64,000 nucleotides of DNA from Devosia salina (GTDB lineage Bacteria > Pseudomonadota > Alphaproteobacteria > Rhizobiales > Devosiaceae): assembly GCF_019504385.1 (NCBI RefSeq), contig NZ_CP080590.1:1096001-1160000 (forward strand), read 5' to 3'. Position 1 is the first letter of the stretch. The number at the start of each line of letters is the position of its first letter. The position numbers and the translations under genes are program-made. The notes under the pieces are model-generated. The model saw only the letters and a list, made by a program, of their open reading frames with translations, searched no databases and was not told where the DNA came from. Below, piece by piece: positions 58,072-64,000 of this stretch.

Positions 58072-59337
58072 TCAGAGCCGCTTGGGATGATCGGCCTCGA
58101 TGATCCCGTGCGTCAGGCTCCCGGTCACCGGATAGAGGGGAATGAGGCAGGCCTGCAGCGCATGGTAGAGGTCCGGCTTGCCCACGAACAGGCGCGATGT
58201 GGGCACCAGCTGTTCGGTCAGTTCGCTGTGCCAGCCGCCGCGCTCATGGTCGATCACATGGTTCTCCGCAAAGTCCCAGAGCTTGCGATACCATTTCTGG
58301 TAGAAGTCATCGCGATCATGGCCGCCGATAAAGGCTGCCGCGCCGATTGCCTCGGCCACCGGCCACCAGAGCTTTTCGCGCATGATCGGCTGGTTGTTCC
58401 AGTCCAGCGTATAGAAAAAGCCGCCATGCACCTTGTCCCAGCCCAGCTCGATCGCCTGGCGGAATAGCCCGCGCGCCGATTCCGGCATCCAGCTGCTTTC
58501 CTTGCGGGTCAGCACGAACAGCTGGAACAGGAGCCGCGACCATTCCAGCGCGTGCCCCGGCGTGGTCCCGGAGGGTCGGAACATTTCCGAGCCGAGATAA
58601 TCCTTGTCGAGGCTCCAGTCCTCATGGAAGTGCTCGGCCACGCGATGATCGAGGCGTGCCGCATTGCGATTGATGATGAGGTCGGCGATCCGCGTGGCCT
58701 TGCGCAGATATTCCTTCTCGCCGGTGGCCTCATAGGCCGCCATCAGCGCTTCGGTCAGGTGCATGTTCGAGTTCTGGCCGCGATAGGTGCTGATCTGCCG
58801 CCAGTCATTGGCGAATTCCTCGCGCACCGCCCCGACCTTCTTGTCCCAGAAGCGTGTCTCGATCACCTCGGAGGCGTCGGCGATCACCTGGTCGGCCAGC
58901 GGGTGGCCGACGAGCTTGGCGCTCGATCCGGCGAGCAGCACGAAGGCGTGCCCATAGGCCTGCTTGCTGTCATCGACCGTGCCGTTGTCATCGAGCGACC
59001 AGACATAGCCGCCATGCCTCGTGTCCCGGTGCTTCTCCCAGAGATAGCGCATGCCATGGTCGATGATCTCGTCCGAACCGGGTCGCCCGATCAGGCTGCC
59101 GATCGTGGCACAGTGGATCATGCGGGTGGTGACGTGGATCTGGCGCAGGCCATTCTCGGGCGAGAGCGGCTGGCCGTCATCGGACAGTTCGAAGAACCCA
59201 CCCTTGGGATTGAGCGAGGCTGCCTCGAAGAAGTCGAACAGCCGGCTCGCCTGCGTCATCAGATATTGGCGGTGGAACGGGCGCTTCTGCCATGCCCCCC
59301 AATTGGTTTCCGGCAGGCGATTGGGGTCGTTGGTCAT
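58072..59337 (-). CDS. AGE-family sugar isomerase/epimerase (mannose- or YihS-like)
   Basis: 421 residues, an (alpha/alpha)6 barrel. It resembles aldose-ketose isomerases of the N-acylglucosamine 2-epimerase superfamily such as mannose isomerase and YihS. Landmarks in order: HVTTRMIHCATIG, DDSKQAYGHAFVLLA, YRGQNSNMHLTEALMA with an active-site His, GTTPGHALEWSRLL with the second catalytic His, and GKPDLYHALQACLIPLYP. Mannose and fructose interconversion is most likely; sulfoquinovose isomerase is the alternative and cannot be excluded. It may serve the same mannoside diet as the beta-mannosidase at 11 kb, although far away. Confidence 0.85.
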   Translation of the reverse strand: MTNDPNRLPETNWGAWQKRPFHRQYLMTQASRLFDFFEAASLNPKGGFFELSDDGQPLSPENGLRQIHVTTRMIHCATIGSLIGRPGSDEIIDHGMRYLWEKHRDTRHGGYVWSLDDNGTVDDSKQAYGHAFVLLAGSSAKLVGHPLADQVIADASEVIETRFWDKKVGAVREEFANDWRQISTYRGQNSNMHLTEALMAAYEATGEKEYLRKATRIADLIINRNAARLDHRVAEHFHEDWSLDKDYLGSEMFRPSGTTPGHALEWSRLLFQLFVLTRKESSWMPESARGLFRQAIELGWDKVHGGFFYTLDWNNQPIMREKLWWPVAEAIGAAAFIGGHDRDDFYQKWYRKLWDFAENHVIDHERGGWHSELTEQLVPTSRLFVGKPDLYHALQACLIPLYPVTGSLTHGIIEADHPKRL

Positions 59338-59496
59338 GCTGGCTCCCTTCCGGCACTACCTGTTGCCGGCCATATCAACAGCCTTCTAGCCAAACAATCG
59401 CATCGTTGCAATTTCTCGCGACCGGTGCCGAGCCGACATCTGGAGTGCCCCCGCCAACGGTGATATTCTGCCAGGCCTCCACAGGAGATTGGCGCC

Positions 59497-59937
59497 ATGT
59501 CTTTCAATAGAGCCTTGGTTTCTTTTTCCGACAGTCCTCAAAATGGCCGCGCCCCGCATGGGAGCCCCGTTCTGGTCCACGTCACTGCCGCGCAGACCGA
59601 CGGCACGATCGGCATTTGGGAAAATTTTGTCGCCCCGGGCAAGGGACCCACGCCCCATACGCACACCAGGGAAACCGAGGTCTTCCGCGTTATCGAGGGG
59701 ACATTCCGCTTCTGGTGCGGTGAAGATAGCTTTGAGGGCGGCGCGGGAACCGTCGTGACGCTGCCGCCCAATGTTCTCCATCACTGGGTCAACATTGGCG
59801 AAACAACCGGACGCATGATGGGTATTGTCAGTCCTGGCGGAGCGGAGCGCTTGTTCCTGGAACTGGCAGCCATCGTCAATCCGACGCCCGAGGATATTGC
59901 CCGCGTGGAGCAGAGCCTGGGGATCACCAGCCACTGA
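59497..59937 (+). CDS. Cupin-domain protein
   Basis: 146 residues, one cupin barrel. Motif 1 is GPTPHTHTRETEVFRVIEGTF with His-x-His and Glu metal ligands. Motif 2 is LPPNVLHHWVNIG with the third His. The first residues (MSFNRALVSFSDS) have no signal peptide. Single-domain cupins include dioxygenases, isomerases and sugar-binding proteins; the function cannot be named. It stands alone between convergent and divergent neighbours. Confidence 0.85.
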   Translation: MSFNRALVSFSDSPQNGRAPHGSPVLVHVTAAQTDGTIGIWENFVAPGKGPTPHTHTRETEVFRVIEGTFRFWCGEDSFEGGAGTVVTLPPNVLHHWVNIGETTGRMMGIVSPGGAERLFLELAAIVNPTPEDIARVEQSLGITSH

Positions 59938-59981
59938 TCTGTTGCGAAAAGCCTGGCTCGGACGCAGACCGCGCCCCTCGG

Positions 59982-60929
59982 TCACGCCCGGGCGTACCAC
60001 GCCTCCACCCGGCCAACCTCCTCGGCTGATCCCAGGATCACCGGAACTCGCTGGTGAATGCCGGTCGGCTGCACATCGAGAATCCCTTGCCTGCCAGTCG
60101 TCGATGCGCCCCCCGCGCCTGCGACCAGCCAGGCCATCGGATTGGCCTCGTAGAGCAGCCGCAGCCGCCCGCCCTTGCTCGCCGTCTCGCTGTCGAGCGG
60201 GTAGAGGAAGATGCCGCCGCGCATCAGGATGCGGTGCACGTCGGCCACCATCGAGCCCACCCAGCGCATATTGTAGCGCTTGCCCGCCGGCCCGGTTTCG
60301 CCCGCCACGCTTTCGCGCACATAGCCGATGGTCGCCGCGTCCCAGAAGCGTTCCCGCGCCGTGTTGATGGCAAATTCGCCCGACGCAGCAGGGATGATCG
60401 CGGCGGAAACCGTCTGCTGCCACTGGCCATTCGCATCGAGCGTGAAGACGCTTGTGTCGCCCGCGATGCGAATGACAAGGCTCGTCGCCGGCCCATAGGC
60501 GACATATCCGGCCGCCAACTGGGCCTCGCCCTTCTGCAAGAGGCCACCGGCGCTGGCCAGCACCGAAAAAATCGTGCCCACGGTAACGTTTACGTCGAGA
60601 TTTGAAGATCCATCCAGGGGGTCAGTGGCGATAATGAACCGTCCCTGACTCGACATTTCAACGGCTTCATCCAGCTCCTCAGAAACCAGAATCGAAATGG
60701 CCGGATTTGCCCGCAAGTGATTCAAAACTATGTCGTTTGAAATCACGTCGAGCGCCTTCTGGGCCTCGCCTTGCACATTGTCCGAGCCCGCGAGGCCGGT
60801 TTGCCCCGCAATGGGCGCCTGGCGCAACACCGACGCGATTTCGGCCCCTGCCGCCGCCATGGATTTGATGGTCGAGCCAAGCTCCCGGTCCGTCGTCTGG
60901 GTGTCGAGCCATTGGGCGAGGTCGGTCAT
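59982..60929 (-). CDS. fbp: Fructose-1,6-bisphosphatase, class I
   Basis: 315 residues from the ATG at 60929 (MTDLAQWLDTQTTDREL). The enzyme hydrolyses fructose-1,6-bisphosphate to fructose-6-phosphate in gluconeogenesis. The metal and substrate motif DPLDGSSNLDVNVTVGTIFS is diagnostic for class I. Glu-Glu in SEELDEAVE and the C-terminal substrate loop RYNMRWVGSMVADVHRIL, GGIFLYP and LLYEANPMAWL are present. It is downstream of gdhB on the same strand (131-base gap); glutamate catabolism and gluconeogenesis go together, so joint expression is plausible. Confidence 0.95.
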   Translation of the reverse strand: MTDLAQWLDTQTTDRELGSTIKSMAAAGAEIASVLRQAPIAGQTGLAGSDNVQGEAQKALDVISNDIVLNHLRANPAISILVSEELDEAVEMSSQGRFIIATDPLDGSSNLDVNVTVGTIFSVLASAGGLLQKGEAQLAAGYVAYGPATSLVIRIAGDTSVFTLDANGQWQQTVSAAIIPAASGEFAINTARERFWDAATIGYVRESVAGETGPAGKRYNMRWVGSMVADVHRILMRGGIFLYPLDSETASKGGRLRLLYEANPMAWLVAGAGGASTTGRQGILDVQPTGIHQRVPVILGSAEEVGRVEAWYARA

Positions 60930-61060
60930 CGGCAGGTCTCCATCTTTGCCACCCACAAGCCCCAATCGTCTCAGCCATACAAGGCCGACTTTCGGGTGAC
61001 TGCCGCCCGGCAAGGCAATCCGGGGGAGGGGGCCCAACAACATGTCTGCCGTCCGGCCGC

Positions 61061-64000
61061 CTACCCCTCCCGCGCCAGGTCGGTCAGCAGGCCCGCCGCC
61101 ACGCTGAGCCGCGACACTGTTATGCCGCCCTCGGTCAACTCCTTTACCGCCGCAACAGTCCGCGCCACGGCAACCGAACGCTGGGCGATGAAGTCGCTGA
61201 CCGTCCCGGCAGACAACACATCCGACGTCAGGTCGCGCAGCGCCCGCATCAGGTTGGCGAGCGCGCGGTCCAGCGCCATGCGGTCGAACCGGTCGCCCAG
61301 GACGATGGCGCGGCCGGCCTCGATGATGCGGAACAGGTCGAACAGTCCCGCGACGCCAAAATAGGCGCGGGCCGCCACCAGCACGTCCACGCCGCTGCGC
61401 TCGGCGACCAGCACGATGTCGCTGGCATGGCTGAGGAAGGGCAGTTCTCCGATGCGCTGGGCCAGCTCGGCCGGTACCCCGTGTGCGATCAGACCGCTCA
61501 CGCGGACATCGAGCGCCGCCTGCTGGTCGTCCGGCAACAGGCCCTTGGCTGCAGCCAGGCGAACAACCCCGTCGCGATGCCGCTCGACCAATGCGGCAAG
61601 GCCGCCGGTCACCGAGCCGTTGCGCAGGAACCAAAGCGCTTCCTGCCGCAGCAAGGCCTCGACCTGGGCATAGAGCGAAAGCTGCACTGAACCAGGGACC
61701 GCCCCATCGAGGGCGTCGATTTCGGCATTGAGGGGCGTCAGGCCATAGGCGTCACGGACCGCGGCATAGGCCAGCGCCACCTCGCCGGCACTGGCGCTGG
61801 TGGCTGCGGTCAGCTCCGAAACGAAGGCCGGGCCGCCGCGATTGATCATCGCATTGGCGAGCACCGTGGCCACGACTTCGCGCTTCAGCCGGTGGTTCTC
61901 GACAGCCTCGCCATAGGCCCGGTGCAGCGTTTCCGGGAAATAGCGGAACAGTTCGCCTGACAGATAGGGATCGTCGATCGCCGTACCCCTCAGCAGGTCG
62001 TCGAACAATGTCAGTTTTGCATAGGCCAGGATTACTGCCAGCTCCGGGCGTGTCAGCCCCTTGCCCTCTGCGGCCCGCAGGTCGAGGGTCGCATCGGTCG
62101 GTAGAAACTCCACTGCCCGGTTGAGCAGGCCGCGAGCCTCAAGGCCCTCGATCAGCACGCGATGGTCGGGCAGCTCCGCCAGGCCCGCGCGCTCTGCCAG
62201 CGAAATCGCCAGGGTCTGAAGATAATTGTTCCTCAGGCACAGCGCCGCCACCTCTTCGGTCATCGAGGCGAGGAAGATGTTGCGCTCCTCCATGCTGAGC
62301 TGGCCCGAGGCGACCACGGGCGCCAGCGCGATCTTGATGTTGACCTCGAGGTCCGAGGAATTGACGCCCGCCGAATTGTCGATGGCATCGGTGTTGATAC
62401 GGCCGCCATTGAGGGCATAGGCAATGCGCCCACGCTGCGTCACCCCCAGGTTTGCGCCTTCGCCAACGACCTTGGCCCGCACCTGGCTGGCGGCGACGCG
62501 GATCGCGTCATTGGCCCGGTCGCCGACCTTGGCGTCGTCCTCGTCGGTCGCCTTGATATAGGTGCCGATGCCGCCGAACCACAGCAGGTCCACATGCGCG
62601 GTGAGGATCGCCCGCATGACCTCCGCGGGCGTCGCCGCGTCCGCTTCGAGGCTGAGCAGGGCCTTCATTTCGGGGCTGAGCGGAATGGATTTGAGCGCGC
62701 GCGAAAATATCCCGCCGCCCCGCGAGATCAGGCCTTTCTCATAGTCCTGCCAGCTCGACCGCGGCAGGGCGAACAGCCGTTCCCTCTCGGCATAGCTTGC
62801 GGCCGCATCAGGATCGGGATCGATGAAGATGTCGCGATGGTCGAACGCCGCCACCAGGCGGATTTCGCGGGAGAGCAGCATGCCATTGCCAAACACGTCG
62901 CCGCTCATGTCGCCCACGCCCGCCACGGTGAACGCCTCGGTCTGGATATTGTGGTCCATCTCGCGGAAATGCCGCTTCACTGCCTCCCAGCCGCCGCGGG
63001 CGGTGATCCCCATCTTCTTGTGGTCGTAACCGGCCGAACCGCCCGAGGCGAAAGCATCGCCCAGCCAGAAGCCGCGCCCGGTCGCAATGGAATTGGCAAG
63101 GTCGGAAAAGCTCGCCGTGCCCTTGTCGGCCGCCACCACGAGATAGGGATCGTCGCCATCGCGGCGAATTGTACTGGCCGGGGGGACGACTTCGCCGGCT
63201 ATCAGATTGTCGGTGACGTCGAGCAGCGCGCCGATGAACACCTTGTAGCTCTCCGTACCCTCCGCCAGCCAGGCCTCGCGGGCCATGCCGGCGCTCAGCC
63301 GCTTGGGCACGAACCCGCCCTTTGCTCCCACCGGCACGATGACGGCGTTCTTGACCTGCTGCGCCTTGACCAGCCCCAGCACCTCGGTGCGGAAGTCTTC
63401 CGGCCGGTCCGACCAGCGGATGCCGCCGCGTGCGATCGCCCCGAAACGCAGATGCACCCCCTCCACCCGCGGCGAATAGACCGAAATCTCGCGATAGGGC
63501 CGGGGCGCCACCATCCCCTCGACCTTGCTGCAATCGAACTTGATCGCCAGTGCCGGGCGCCGTCCGCCATGGGTGTCGCGCTGCCAGGCATTGGTGCGCA
63601 GCGAAGCCTCGATCAGGTTCTGGAACCGCCGCACGATCGTGTCTTCATCAAGCGAGGAGATCTGGTCGAGCTGCGCCGCAATCGCCGCCCGCGCCGCATC
63701 GGCCGCCGCTTCGCGGTCGGTTCCGGCCGGGTCATGCAGTGCCGCAAACAGGGCCACGAGGCCCCGCGCCGCCTCCCGCTGGCTCACCATCACCTGAGCG
63801 ATATAGCGCTGCGAATAGGAGGTCCCGACCTGCCTGAGATAGCGCGACAGCGCCCTCAGCAGCGCCGCCTGGCTCCAGTCGAGCCCGGCCAGCGTCACCA
63901 GCGTATTGAGCTGGTCGCTTTCCGCATCCCCCGTCCAGACTGCCATCAGGCCGGCTTCGATGGCGCGCGCCCGGGTGAGGACGTCGCCGCCGCCGTCCTC
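61061..64000 (-). CDS. gdhB: NAD-specific glutamate dehydrogenase, large type (partial, 5' end outside window)
   Basis: The frame is open from the window edge to a stop at 61061, giving 979 residues of a protein that normally has about 1,550-1,650. It deaminates glutamate to 2-oxoglutarate with NAD. The catalytic domain is present: FGAIARGGIRWSDRPEDF, the catalytic Lys in VPVGAKGGFVPKRL, then the nucleotide fold with SGGSAGYDHKKMGITARG and GGIGTYIKATDEDD. The helical C-terminal part follows. The ATG at 63946 is internal. The reading frame is intact with no frameshift. Confidence 0.93.
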   Translation of the reverse strand, partial: EDGGGDVLTRARAIEAGLMAVWTGDAESDQLNTLVTLAGLDWSQAALLRALSRYLRQVGTSYSQRYIAQVMVSQREAARGLVALFAALHDPAGTDREAAADAARAAIAAQLDQISSLDEDTIVRRFQNLIEASLRTNAWQRDTHGGRRPALAIKFDCSKVEGMVAPRPYREISVYSPRVEGVHLRFGAIARGGIRWSDRPEDFRTEVLGLVKAQQVKNAVIVPVGAKGGFVPKRLSAGMAREAWLAEGTESYKVFIGALLDVTDNLIAGEVVPPASTIRRDGDDPYLVVAADKGTASFSDLANSIATGRGFWLGDAFASGGSAGYDHKKMGITARGGWEAVKRHFREMDHNIQTEAFTVAGVGDMSGDVFGNGMLLSREIRLVAAFDHRDIFIDPDPDAAASYAERERLFALPRSSWQDYEKGLISRGGGIFSRALKSIPLSPEMKALLSLEADAATPAEVMRAILTAHVDLLWFGGIGTYIKATDEDDAKVGDRANDAIRVAASQVRAKVVGEGANLGVTQRGRIAYALNGGRINTDAIDNSAGVNSSDLEVNIKIALAPVVASGQLSMEERNIFLASMTEEVAALCLRNNYLQTLAISLAERAGLAELPDHRVLIEGLEARGLLNRAVEFLPTDATLDLRAAEGKGLTRPELAVILAYAKLTLFDDLLRGTAIDDPYLSGELFRYFPETLHRAYGEAVENHRLKREVVATVLANAMINRGGPAFVSELTAATSASAGEVALAYAAVRDAYGLTPLNAEIDALDGAVPGSVQLSLYAQVEALLRQEALWFLRNGSVTGGLAALVERHRDGVVRLAAAKGLLPDDQQAALDVRVSGLIAHGVPAELAQRIGELPFLSHASDIVLVAERSGVDVLVAARAYFGVAGLFDLFRIIEAGRAIVLGDRFDRMALDRALANLMRALRDLTSDVLSAGTVSDFIAQRSVAVARTVAAVKELTEGGITVSRLSVAAGLLTDLAREG

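Overview
This window looks like chromosome from an alphaproteobacterium of the order Hyphomicrobiales, most likely Devosia or a close relative. That is inferred from high-GC coding throughout, a class II DAHP synthase, a large NAD-type glutamate dehydrogenase, a DUF2865 protein, a TIGR02281-type aspartic protease, a Cys-rich diheme-free cytochrome c', and RIME-like intergenic hairpin repeats of the rhizobial kind. No phage, IS element, CRISPR array, rRNA or tRNA gene was seen.

Layout. 1-9 kb: a sensor kinase, aminopeptidase N (pepN) and, divergent from pepN, two consecutive ABC exporter half-transporters that probably pair; a SoxR-like dyad lies in front of the first. 9-18 kb: a GGDEF/EAL protein, a GH2 beta-mannosidase, an EamA permease, a type II NADH dehydrogenase, an FGGY sugar kinase and a universal stress protein. 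18-25 kb: a methyltransferase, dusA, a retropepsin-like protease, divergent cobS/cobT, a DUF6683-like exported protein and a second membrane histidine kinase. 25-30 kb: Lrp/AsnC regulator plus VOC protein, a phosphotransferase strikingly like hygromycin B phosphotransferase APH(4), moaA, an L,D-transpeptidase, rpiA and a DUF2059 protein. 30-38 kb: glutathione reductase, class II DAHP synthase, nadE-gltX, DUF2865 protein and an FAH-family hydrolase. 38-46 kb: cytochrome c', cysS with a Cys-rich mini-ORF in front, a VOC protein, two tandem GFA proteins, cimA and a very Ala/Pro/Glu-rich LysM protein. 46-50 kb: ArsR plus Atm1-type exporter, then a scar in which a MAPEG gene and a divergent LysR gene have both lost their 5' halves, followed by a phd-doc toxin-antitoxin pair. 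50-64 kb: PadR-controlled RND efflux operon, cysQ-nadC, an SDR whose start codon sits in a perfect hairpin, an AGE-family sugar isomerase, a cupin, class I fructose-1,6-bisphosphatase and the 3' two-thirds of gdhB, which runs off the window.

Most of the window is ordinary housekeeping and metabolism. No large uncharacterised multi-gene system was found. The most interesting signals are regulatory or evolutionary: (i) a 14-codon ORF with four Cys codons directly upstream of cysS, possibly a leaderless attenuation peptide; (ii) the chromosomal APH(4)-like kinase; (iii) the perfect 14-bp inverted repeat that encloses the Shine-Dalgarno and start codon of the SDR gene; (iv) the SoxR-like dyad; (v) the double gene-decapitation scar beside phd-doc; (vi) the LysM gene whose only sensible start is CTG; and (vii) clean tandem operators for AsnC and Phd. 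All functional calls come from reading motifs by eye; no database search was run.
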